DNA of 64,000 nucleotides from Persicaria tinctoria (taxonomy: Eukaryota > Streptophyta > Magnoliopsida > Caryophyllales > Polygonaceae), in contig JBANSL010000017.1 of the NCBI GenBank assembly GCA_037127255.1, positions 68,436,857-68,500,856 of the forward strand, read 5' to 3'. This document shows, piece by piece, positions 20,788 through 31,626 of the stretch. The translations under genes and the position numbers were made by a program. Every line of letters starts with the position of its first letter. Positions within the stretch are counted from its first letter, which is position 1. The notes below the pieces were generated by a model. The model had not been told where the DNA came from and ran no database searches. It worked only from the letters and a program-made list of their open reading frames with translations.

Positions 20788-23700
20788 ATGGCAGCCGAAG
20801 GAACTACCCCTACCTCCCCTATCCCTATTTCTGATGAGGCCTTAGACCATATCATTTAGGCCGCTACTAAAGCTGCTAGGGACGAACATAGGAAAGAGCT
20901 CGAAGCTGCTAAGGAAGAGCATAGGAAAGAGCTCGAAGCTGCTGAGGAGCGTTGGAACAAGCGCTTCAATGATCAAGTCGTTCACCAGGCTAACCTGGTC
21001 ACCACTCGGTCTATAAACGGTGTTTTGCGACACCTGGAGGAAAGGAAACAACAGGAGGCTTCTGGCTCTACACCACAATATGGTATGCCACCCCCTGCTG
21101 CCCCTACACCTCCAGTCAACCCCGCTCCACAGTCAGGTAACGTACCCCCTACAGGTAACACTTCTTATGCTGTTAAACCCCCTCCTTCTGGTCAATTATA
21201 TATACCGCTTAAGTCTGCTACTCCTAATCCTTTCAATGGAGAAAACGAAAACGACCATCTAGATGGCTTCAATGGAAACCAAGATCGTCGTGAGTATACA
21301 CCGCCACATCATCAACAGCAAGGGAGGTTTTATCAGCGTCAACAGCCCCCGCCGCATGGCCGTGCTAACTAGGATGACAGCCGCAGCAACAATGATCTAT
21401 ATGAGCACCCACATTTGGAGGATGCTTACCATGAGGTAAATCCTAACTTTGATGATTTACCCCCTCCTAATTTTGGTCATCCTAGATTTGATAATGCTCA
21501 AGCTATACAGAGACGAGATGTTAAGCTTAAATTAGAAACCTTTGATGGTAACACTGATCCTGAAGCTTATCTTGTTTGGGAACAACATACTGACTATATG
21601 CTTGAACATTTACGCTATGAGGAAACGGAGAGGTTGGAAGTTGTTATATTGCATTTAGTAGGTAAAGCTCGCACCTGGTGGTTCCGCACTCGTGAGATGC
21701 GCCGTCGTCAGGACAAGCAACCTGTTGAAACCCGGTCACAACTTCGCTATCTCCTGAAAAAGAGACATGTGCCTGAGGAATACATGGAGTCCATGAGGTT
21801 GCAACTGGCGACCTGCCGCCAAGGAACTCGCTCTCCCAATGACTACAGGGATGAGCTGGAACGACTCTCCCATCAGGCTAATGTTTATCTTACTGAACGT
21901 GCTTTGTGTACTCAATTTCTTGCTGGTCTTAATATTTCTATTAAAAATCCTCTATCTATCCATTCCATTAAAGATATTAACACCTTGACTCATAAAGCAC
22001 AGCTCCTGTATGAACAACAACAGCAGCAGCTAAGGCAGCAGAGGAGCCGATTTGACCAGACCTCTCAAGGTCGCAGGTTTGTTCCTTTTAACCCTTCTAA
22101 TCAATCTAAACCTTCTACTTCTAACCCTTCTATGCAGCAAAAGGGAGTTTCCAACTCACCTCAACAGGGTTATCAGGTTGAAACTAGAAGAGTTGCTGCA
22201 CCATCTACAGATCGCAACAAAGATATCCGCTGCTTCACTTGTGGTGGTTCTGGGCATGTCTCTCGCAATTGCCCCCAGAAAAGGAAGGTTCTTCTTAATG
22301 ATTTGGGAGACCATTACTACGAGGAGGAGACTGCTGAGGACCTTGTAGTTTCGAGTGAAGTGGAGGAGGACCAGTCGACTGAGCCTATTGAGGAGATCGA
22401 TACTTCACAGTACGACAACGTGCTTTGCATTATCAATCGACGGGTCCTACGCATTCAGGAATCTCCCTTGGCTGATCAAAGGGAGAACATATTCCACACA
22501 CGATGCTTGGTTCGCGAAGCTACCATAACCCTTATCATCGACGGTGGGAGTTGCTGCAATCTCATCAGTGAAAAGGTAGTAAATTTCCTCCATTTACCTA
22601 CTACTCCTAGAGCTACTCACTATGGTTTAAATGACATTACTGATGATGGTTCTGATATATTGGTCACCAAACAATGTTTAGTTTCCCTTTCAATTGGAAC
22701 ATATCATGATAAAGTATTATGTGATGTTGCTCGCATGGATTGTAGTCATATATTGTTAGGGCGTCCTTGGTTATATGATCGTAATGTCCTTCATGATGGT
22801 CGTGCAAATACATATGCTTTCACCTATGACGGGAGGAGAGTTACTCTCCTACCCCTTTCGTCACAAATTATTCTAAAGGACCAGGTTCGCAAGCAGCAAC
22901 AAAGGAACGCCGACAGAGAAGCTGAAAGATTGGAGAAGCTCAAAGGGAGCTCGGCTGAACAAACCGCACCCGCGACCCCAGCAGCCGCGCCCGCAGCCCC
23001 AACAGCCGCGCCCGCGGCCCCAGCAGCAGCGCCCGCCGCCGCCCCTGCAGCCCCCTTGCCGCCTTCTCCTCCCCATTCGACGTCATCTAAGCCCTCTTCT
23101 GCATCACTTAAGGGCTCTGTGGAACGTCGATCTTTGGTCTCTCACCCTCAGCAAGGGACCATCACATGGAATGCTAATCGACCTCATATTCTTCTGGTAA
23201 TGAAACAGGTATTACTTAATGTTGAATTGAGTCATATTCCTGCACCTATTGCTGCTCTTCTGCAGGATTATTTGGATGTGCTTCCAGCTGAACTACCCCA
23301 AGGCTTGCCTCCTATTAGAGGTATTGAGCACCAGATTGACTTTGTGCCTGGAGCAGCCTTGCCTAATCGCGCCGCTTATAGAGCTAGTTCGGAGGAAACA
23401 AAGGAGCTGCAACGCCAAGTCACAGAGTTGATGGATAAAGGCTTTGTTCGTGAGAGTCTTTCTCCCTGTGCCGTGCCTGTCATTTTGGTTCCAAAGAAAG
23501 ATGGCTCCTGGCGCATGTGTGTTGATTGCCGCGCGATCAACCAAATAACGGTTAAGTATCGCCACCCTATTCCTCGTTTAGATGATATGCTTGATGAACT
23601 TCATGGTGCTGCTATTTTTTCTAAAATTGACCTTAGAAGTGGATATCATCAAATTAGGATGAAACAGGGTGATGAATGGAAAACGGCTTTTAAAACTAAG

Positions 23701-24770
23701 TATGGTTTATATGAATGGTTAGTAATGCCTTTTGGATTAACTAATGCACCTTCTACATTTATGAGGCTTATGAACCATGTGCTTAGACGACACTTAGGAA
23801 AATTTGTCGTTGTTTATTTTGACGATATCTTAATCTACAATAAGAATATGCATGATCACTTAAGTCACTTAAAATTGGTTTTTGATTGTCTAAGAAAAGA
23901 GAAATTATATGCCAATTTAAAGAAGTGTTCTTTTGCATCCGAGTCTACCATTTTTCTTGGTTTTGTAGTGACTGCATCTGGATTAAAGGTGGATGAGGAG
24001 AAGATTCGTGCTATTCAGGAGTGGGCTAGGCCGATTACACCCACCCATGTCCGCTCATTCTTGGGCCTTGCTGGCTTCTATCGACGTTTTGTCAAAGATT
24101 TCAGCCTGATTGCCGCCCCCCTACATGAGCTGACCAAGAAAGATGTGACATTTCGCTGGACTGACTCACATCAAAAGGCTTTCGACGCCCTCAAGGACCG
24201 CCTGACACACACCCCAGTGCTGCAGTTACCTGACTTTGCTCAACCTTTTGAGCTCGAGTGTGACGCTTCTGGCACTGGCATTGGAGGGGTCCTGCTGCAG
24301 AACAAGCATCCCATCGCCTACTTCAGCGAAAAGTTGGGCACCGCTGAGCTCAACTATTCTACCTACGACAAGGAGCTATTTGCACTGGTTCGCTGCTTAC
24401 AGACTTGGCAACACTATCTCTGGCCTAAGGAGTTTGTGATTCATTCGGATCATGAAGCTCTCAAATATCTCAAAGGACAGGCAGTGCTCAACAGGCGACT
24501 TGCTCGATGGGTGGAGTTCATAGAGACCTTTTCCTATGTGGTTCACCACAAGAAGGGAAAGGATAATGTGGTAGCTGATGCGCTATCACGCAGGTATGTC
24601 CTCTCAAACCATATGGATGCACATGTTTTGGGTTTTGCTTTGATAAAGGAACTGTATGCTTCTGATAGTTTCTTTAAAACTATATATGCTCAATGTGTGT
24701 CCAAAGGTGAAGTTGATTCATTTTTTGTTGATAATGGGTATTTGTTTAAGATGGGCAAGCTTTGTGGTTT
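20788..24770 (+). pseudogene. Ty3/gypsy gag-pol, broken and truncated
   Basis: Gag starts at the ATG at 20788. In-frame stops interrupt it at 20857-20859 and 21370-21372, where the inverted copy has Gln and Trp codons. After that the frame is open: gag capsid region, a CCHC knuckle [14 protein letters not shown] (22228-22270), a protease-like [13 protein letters not shown], a Pro/Ala-rich linker (22960-23060), reverse transcriptase ([32 protein letters not shown]) and RNase H ([17 protein letters not shown]). Integrase is missing, because at about 24770 the sequence switches to an inverted copy of its own gag. Its life cycle would be that of an LTR retrotransposon, but this copy cannot encode a functional polyprotein. 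Confidence 0.9.
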
Positions 24771-25807
24771 CCTTGGCGGCAGGTTGCCAGTTGCATTCTC
24801 ATGGACTCTGTATATTCCTCAGGCACATGTCTCTTCTTTAGGAGATAGCGAAGTTGTGGCCAGGTTTCAACAGGTTGCTTGTCCTGACAACGGCGCATCT
24901 CGCGAGTGCGAAACCACCAGGTGCGAGCTTTACCTACTAAATGCAATATAACAACTTCCAACCTCTCCGTTTCCTCATAGCGTAAATGTTCAAGCATATA
25001 GTCAGTATGTTGTTCCCAAACAAGATAAGCTTCTGGATCAGTGTTACCATCAAAGGTTTCTAATTTAAGCTTAACATCTCGTCTCTGTATAGCTTGAGCA
25101 TTATCAAATCTAGGATGACCAAAATTAGGAGGGGGTAAATCATCAAAGTTAGGATTTACCTCATGGTAAGCATCCTCCAAATGTGGATGCTCATACAGAT
25201 CATTATTGCTGCGGCTGTCATCCCAGTTAGCACGGCCATGCGGCGGTTGCTGTTGACGCTGATAGAACCTCCCTTGCTGCTGATGCTGTGGTGGTGTATA
25301 CTCACGACGAGCTTGGTTGCCATTGAAGCCATCTAGATGGTCGTTGTCGTTTTCTCCAGGGAAAGGATTAGGAGTAGCAGACTTAAGCGGTATATATAAT
25401 TGACCAGAAGGAGGAGGTTTAACAGCATAAGAAGTATTACCTGTAGGGGGTACGTTACCTGTCTGGGGAGTGGGGTTGACTGGAGGTGTAGGGTCGGCAG
25501 GGGGCGGCATCCCATATTGGGGTGTAGAACCAGAAGCCTCCTGTTGTTTCCTTTCCTCCAGGTGTCGCAAAACACCGGTTATAGACCGAGTAGTGACCAG
25601 GTTAGCCTGTTGGACTACTTGATCATTGAAGCGCTTGCTCCAACGCGCCTCAGCGGCCTCGAGCTCTTTCCGATGCTCTTCCTTAGCAGCTTCGAGTTCT
25701 TTCCTATGTTCGTCCCTAGCAGCTTTAGTGGCGGCCTGAATAATACGGTCTAAGGCCTCATCAGAAATAGGGATAGGGGGGGTAGGGGTAGTTCCTTCGG
25801 CTGCCAT
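24771..25807 (-). pseudogene. Inverted 5' part of the same gypsy gag
   Basis: This is the reverse complement of the gag start. It begins at an ATG (25807) with MAAEGTTPTPPIPISDEALD, includes a heptad-like RKELEAA repeat and stays open to the junction. It corresponds to left-arm positions 20788-21822 but lacks the two nonsense codons. The reading frame ends a few codons past the junction in antisense pol sequence. Confidence 0.85.
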
Positions 25808-26852
25808 GTTCCTACAATATCAGAAGAGCAACAAGTAACCGAAGCAAAGACCAGAAACCAAGTAACGCAAGCTCTAGTGATTCCTAAGAGTGATTCACGG
25901 TTTTAGAAATCAAAGAGCGAGAAAACAAGGCACAATATTCAAGCAATTCCCCTGGACACAGAATTTTGCAATATTGAAGACAGCAAGTAATAATCCAAAT
26001 TGCAATTTAAATCAACCACAAGTCGGATATCAAGGATAGCAAGTATAAACAAGCGGCTGAATGTGTATAGAATAAGATCTACAATGTGATGCTTGAATAA
26101 TATGAATGTGTAAGTATCGAAAATAGCAATCACAAGGGCAATCAAGTGCACACACTCCGTCAACTATTATCTGACGGTTGCAACACGGTTCAGAGAAAGA
26201 GGGGTGTGACCAAGGCTCCAGTGTCGGCACAGCACAAAATCACACAAGTAGGGTTCTTTTGTAATGCTTTAATCCGTTTAGATCATCTAACATGTAGCAA
26301 TCAAAGAACTAACAAGGCAGAGTTACTAACTCAACAATGTAATGAAGGAATGTTCTCTTTTTTTTTTTGAATTTATGCTCGGATTTTCTGTTTTTTTTTT
26401 TTTTTTTTTAACTACGAACTAGCTGCTGTAAAGGAGGGCAGCAACCGAAAATTAAGAGCAAGAAAATAAAAATAAAAAATAATAAGCTACGATAATCTAA
26501 AAGTAAGCGAAAATAAAGAAAATAGGTAAAAATAGGCTAGAAACTGGAGAAATTTGGGTTCTTTAGTGGTGCAAGTTTATATAATGCTTTTAATCCAAGA
26601 ATCACAGTCATAGGCATGATATGTAGCAACTAGGAATAAAAGATCACAACTTGCAGTCAAGAACTCAATATCTTCCAAATTATAGATCCAAACAAAGAAT
26701 AACAAAAATAAAGTGCCAAATTTGATGGGTGAATAATAAAGATTCAATTTTTATGCAGCGGCTATGGTGAAAAATAAGGCACGAAAAATAAATCACTCAA
26801 ATAGAAATCAAGAGAGTAAAGAACTTGCATTAACCTGAAATCCGACACCACT

Positions 26853-27771
26853 TGATACGTTTGGGATACCCGATCCTTTGCCTGTGGGTTCAGGATCAAG
26901 AACCACGCCGTATATTTGCTCCAATCTTGCAATGCTCTTTGATATCTCCTGATTTGGAACAATTTAAACAAGTGATTAGAATTCTGATTTAGCGACAGAA
27001 TTAACACTTAGAAATTTCAGCAACTTGAAACAGAGAAATAGCGACAGAAAGAGAGAACGAAGAACAGCGAGGGAAACGAGGGCTGATGCGCGGGAGTCGC
27101 TGGGCACACAGGCGCTTAGGCCTCAGGGTGTACGAGCGGGTGGGAGCGTGCGGGATCTCTCGCTGGGAGCGAGCGGGGCAGCGACTGAGAGCGAGAGCGA
27201 GAGCGCCTGGGAGCTTGGGCGCTGGAGACACGGAGCGAGGACGAGGCACCAGGGATGGCCTCGCTCGCTGGGAGCGACCTTGCTCGCGGATGCCACCAAG
27301 CGCTGGAGTGCTCGGATGCGCTGCAGATGTCGAGTAGGCTGCTCGGTGATCTTCCTCGATCTCGACAAGAACAAGGTGAGGGTTTGGGTTGTTAATTTGG
27401 TGTGATTGGCGAAAATAACATAGAACACAATAGCTTTGGGATTGATAATCGAAGAACCCTTAATCCATAAAGGGTTTCTTCAATTCTATTTCAATCTGAA
27501 TAATTCAAAGTGCGTAACATGAATTTATAGTAAAGTTTCTAAGAGATCTAACCAATCCTTCCTAATGAGATAGAAATTTAATAACTTTGTGGCCAAGTAT
27601 TATATCTAGAAGAGATATAATTAAATTCCACCTTATTTATCTAATTGCATGAAATAACAAATTAATTAAGTCCGGCCCAACACAAGTGTGACTCGGCCCA
27701 TGCTCTTCGACAAGACCAATGGCCCACTCGGCCGAGTGGCTTCTTGGTAGTGTCGAGTTTAGGTGAACCCA
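26853..27771 (-). repeat. Gypsy LTR, right inverted arm
   Basis: On the minus strand it begins TGGGTTCACC at 27771 and ends ACGTATCA at 26853, followed by AG and TGGTGTCGGATTTC. It is about 919 bp and co-linear with the LTR at 18757-19743, but with several indels in the GC-rich block. The untranslated leader between it and gag (25808-26852) matches 19744-20787 in reverse. Confidence 0.7.
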
Positions 27772-28023
27772 CTTTGATTCGAAACTCAAATGAGACCGAC
27801 CCGCCTCTTGACCCAAAACCCAAACGAGACCGACCCGCTTTGACCCGAACCCGAATGGGCATGACCAGACTTAACCCGAAACCCGACCAATATAAAATTC
27901 ATTATGATCGAACCCGACCCGACCAATGTCCGACCCGACCAATATCCAACCATAAATTTTACCCGAATTGACCCGACCCGAGCAAGTCTGACCCGAACCC
28001 GACTTGCCAGCTCTAATTGTTAT

Positions 28024-28316
28024 GTACAAATAATTAGAGGTTGTTTCTCTTGTTACCTTTCGATTTCAGTCTTTATCTTATATGCATATTTGAACCGTTA
28101 TACACCTAGCCCCCTTTTGAATTCAACTATACTTTAAAAACCAAGAAAAAGATACAGTATGATATTTCGTGGCATATACATATTCGGAACTCCCTTTCAC
28201 CTTGATTGTAATTTACTCATTTGTATGGTATCAAAATAAACCTCTTCAGACCTCTCTGTCAACTATATGTTACTCCATTCACACACCATTAATTTTAAGA
28301 ATCATAGGGTCCGTTT
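28024..28316. other. Intergenic spacer
   Basis: No coding or repeat signal that I can identify. Confidence 0.4.
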
Positions 28317-28668
28317 GGTATCGATATCTAGATATCAAGATATCGATATTGATATCGGGCGATATCTTTGATATCTTGATATTAACATATCGATATCAAG
28401 ATATCGATATTGGATGATATCGATATCAAGTGATACCTCCAAAAAAATGAGTATATCAAAATAGGCCAAATTTGATACCTAGATATGAATTGATATCGAT
28501 ATCTGGCTATTACCAAACACAGATATCATATATATTATGGATACCAAACACTAGATATATCGATATCAGTTTAAGTGATATCGATATCTAGCCATACCAA
28601 ACACTAGATATCAGATATCGGGGCTGATATCCCGTATTTGATATCTAGATATGAATACCAAACGACCC
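28317..28668. mobile_element. MITE rich in GATATC palindromes
   Basis: The ends are inverted: GGGTCCGTTTGGTATCGATA on the left and TACCAAACGACCC on the right. The interior is packed with ATCGATATC and AGATATC palindromes. GGGTCCGTTTGGTA is a common start of plant hAT and Harbinger MITEs. No clear site duplication was found, so the superfamily is open. Confidence 0.7.
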
Positions 28669-30253
28669 AAAATATATAAAAATATATCAATAAGTTTTGT
28701 AACATGTGTTCTCTTTAGGGTAAGGTTAACCCTTCTAATTTTGTAAAGATTTTATTGGATTAATTTATTTAACCAATTTTTAAGCATATATTTTTTTAGA
28801 GTTCACCCATTTTTTAGGGTTTTTTTTTTCTCAATAAAATAATTTTTTAATATATAATGTATAATTATTACTAATAAGATAGTATGGAATTATTTAAAAA
28901 ATGAATAAAAAAGTTTATATTTTATATAAAAAAAATTATATCATTTTTAAAAAGTGGGCATTAATAGTAAATGCCAATTATTTCAAAACGGATCGATGAA
29001 ATACTCCTAATTAAAGTTTGATTGCCTTTCCAAAGGTAGTTGATCCAACATTGAACATAACTATATAAGCAGCCTACTCATTTTTTTTTTTGTATCAGTT
29101 TTTTTTTTTATCAGCCTACTCATAATTATTCTAAATAAGCACTAGTAATAAGAAGATCCAATAAATTAAAAAATGTAAAATTGTTGATTGATTAACAAAT
29201 TTTGAAAATTGTTTCAATCTCAACGGTTCAAACACAAGATATCTTGTGTAAAGAATCGCTAAATGTAGGATCGATCATTCACCGGATTTCAGTGTTGATC
29301 GAAAAGTTTTTTTTGGTCTGAAAAAAGCTTGCCGATACGTGAAGTCAATATCAACAAAATTGACAATCATTTTACTGACACCGACTTCTCAGGTCAACAA
29401 GCTTCTTTTCAGGCCAAAAAACCTTATCGAGACCGGCCGAAAGCTAAGCCAGTGATCAAACCGTTTATTTGACGAAACAAAACTATGTGTATAGCAAGCC
29501 GATTAAAGAATCTTTTATCGACTCATCTTACATCCTTCAAATTGAATGTGATACCATTGACATATATTTTTGTAATATCTAAGAATTTATCCTTTTCAAT
29601 CAGATTCAAAAGAGGACAATAGATTTAAAAGTCGAAATTTGATCGGTATAAAACAGGGTTAATTGTGCTCTGATGTGAGTGCTCGAGTGCGCTTCACCCG
29701 GAGGACGACATCAATGTCTTAAAGTGGCCGGTTAGTAACACTGAAATTTTTTCCGATAGTGAATATGAACATACGAGAGATGTCTTTTTCAAAGGGCAAG
29801 AGGGCAACGAACTCATTTTTCCTTAATCCAAATGCATGACGACCAAAGCTCATCAAACTAATTAATTAAATAAAATATATGGTAAGAAATTTAGGAACCA
29901 CAATAATAATTGCTAATGGATGCATATATTTCTTTCTAGCTAACCTAATCTAGATGTTTAGTTATAATTTTTTTCTCATAATATCCATTCCCTTTTGACT
30001 TTAATTAGTTTTATATAATCTAGATGCATTGAAGATTCCATCGTCATCATTAATTAATGTGTTTGGTACGTAGCTTGACCAAGGAGATCGAGCTAGCTAT
30101 ATATGTATTGTGGTTTTCATCGATTTTCCAATTAATTAAACATCCATTATATTCATTCTATATATATGATTAGTATGGCAATTTAAAAAAATTGATTAGA
30201 TTATAAAGATATTTTATTTTTGGATATATGTGAATATCCCAGATCGAAAAAAA
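28669..30253. other. AT-rich intergenic DNA with a hairpin
   Basis: At about 29305-29350 and 29385-29430 there is an imperfect inverted repeat with arms of roughly 43 bp (TTTTTTGGTCTGAAAAAAGC paired with GCTTCTTTTCAGGCCAAAAAA). The right half of a decayed Stowaway-like element may lie at 28900-28996. No gene is visible. Confidence 0.45.
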
Positions 30254-30256
30254 TAA

Positions 30257-30625
30257 GAGCTCGTTTGGTTGACGTTCTAAAAACCCAGGAAGTAGTAATT
30301 CCCAGGAATTGGAGAAAATACCAGCGTTTGGTTGGTTTTTTTGCTACAGAAAAATCCAGGAAGTTCAATTCCTAGGAATTTGAATTCCCGGGAATTTGAA
30401 TTCCCCTATTTTGGAGGAATTGCACTTACCTAGTTCCCCCTAGGTAAGTTCCAATTCCACCCTTTTTAATAGGAAAATTCTATTTTCTTATTTCAATTCC
30501 TATAATCCAAAATCCAAAACCAAACACAATTTATGAATTCCCATGATTTTCAATTTACGGGAATTGAATTCCTAGAAAGTTAACTTCCCGGGAACTATAC
30601 TTCCCACGTCTAACCAAACGAGCCC
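30257..30625. mobile_element. Tourist-like (PIF/Harbinger) MITE
   Basis: A 369-bp element is flanked by the 3-bp duplication TAA (30254-30256 and 30626-30628). The ends are inverted: GAGCTCGTTTGGTT and the complement of AACCAAACGAGCCC. The interior has many GGAATTC/GAATTCC-like short palindromes. The TWA-type triplet and GGGC(T)CGTTTGG end suit Harbinger MITEs. Confidence 0.8.
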
Positions 30626-30628
30626 TAA

Positions 30629-30646
30629 AAATAATAATAATAAAGC

Positions 30647-30718
<72 letters not shown>
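30629..30718. repeat. (AAT)n microsatellite
   Basis: About 30 AAT units run with one interruption (AAAGCTAATAAT near 30643), directly next to the Tourist-like element. Confidence 0.95.
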
Positions 30719-30720
<2 letters not shown>

Positions 30721-31626
30721 CTGATTAAGTGAAGACAAGTTTCATAATCAAGCCTCTCAACAGAAGATTTGTTTGATTTATTATTATTATTTTGTAAGTA
30801 TATTGTTAATTGGGGTGATTTGTCAAATATACAAATCCGGAGGCCATATTAGCCAAATATACACGATTTCGGGAATTTTGCAAAAATATACACAATACTA
30901 CACGCGCACCCTCCCCCGATCTCTCCTTCTGATTTTCGCCAACGCTGACACGAGATAGACCGAGATCTGATTTTCGATCGCTGTAGGTATTGATCAACGC
31001 CGATCTCCTCCTGATTTTCGGTACTACATCTATCTAATATCAAAGCATTACTGAATTATGGTTTTAATGTCAGCATTCGTATAATTGGTAGATCTGTCGT
31101 TCATAGATCTGTGAGAAAAACTTCAATTCGTGTTAAATATCGTTTTATATCCAATAGATGATGTCGTATAGTGTAGATCGTGTAATTTCGACTTCGGTTG
31201 TTACTGTTTCGATACAAATCAGAGTAAGTCGTCAACAATATATAGAGTTTCAAGTTCTTCGTCGATCTGCTTCGTTAATAGATACTCGATCTGTCAACAT
31301 CACGATCCTTAAATCTGTCTGTTGGATGAATTCAAAATGTTGTGCTTGAATGAATTGAAAGGAAATAATTGTATGAATTGTTCTACATAGATCTGTTTTG
31401 ATTTCTGGCCTCGTTGTGTAATGTTGACACTGTCTGAGATTTCGTAAATAAATGCCATGTATCTAACTTATTTCTATCAGGCTGACACGGAATCAGATGC
31501 AATTCATTGTACTTGTATACATATTACCTGTATCTAACTTATATCTATCATGCTGACATGGAATCAGAATTAACTCATTGTGCTTGTTTGCATATTGTCT
31601 CTAATTAATTGATAGGTCAATCATAA

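Larger units (their letters stand above)
17746..28015. mobile_element. hAT-like element split by a gypsy insertion
   Basis: The terminal inverted repeats TAGAGCTGGCAA (17746) and TTGCCAGCTCTA (ending 28015) are flanked by a perfect 8-bp duplication ATTGTTAT (17738-17745 and 28016-28023), the hAT pattern. Next to each end lies a dense array of (A)CCCGA(A)CCCG repeats (17760-17920; 27776-28012), both in the same orientation. Removing the gypsy-derived DNA (about 18460-27771) leaves roughly 1 kb without transposase, so the original element was non-autonomous. Confidence 0.8.

Noticed and set aside
27025..27405. GC-rich frames at 19219-19580 and 27001-27405 as host genes
   Set aside because: They are the same GC-rich block of the two gypsy LTR copies, in opposite orientation, with non-matching frames and indels between copies.
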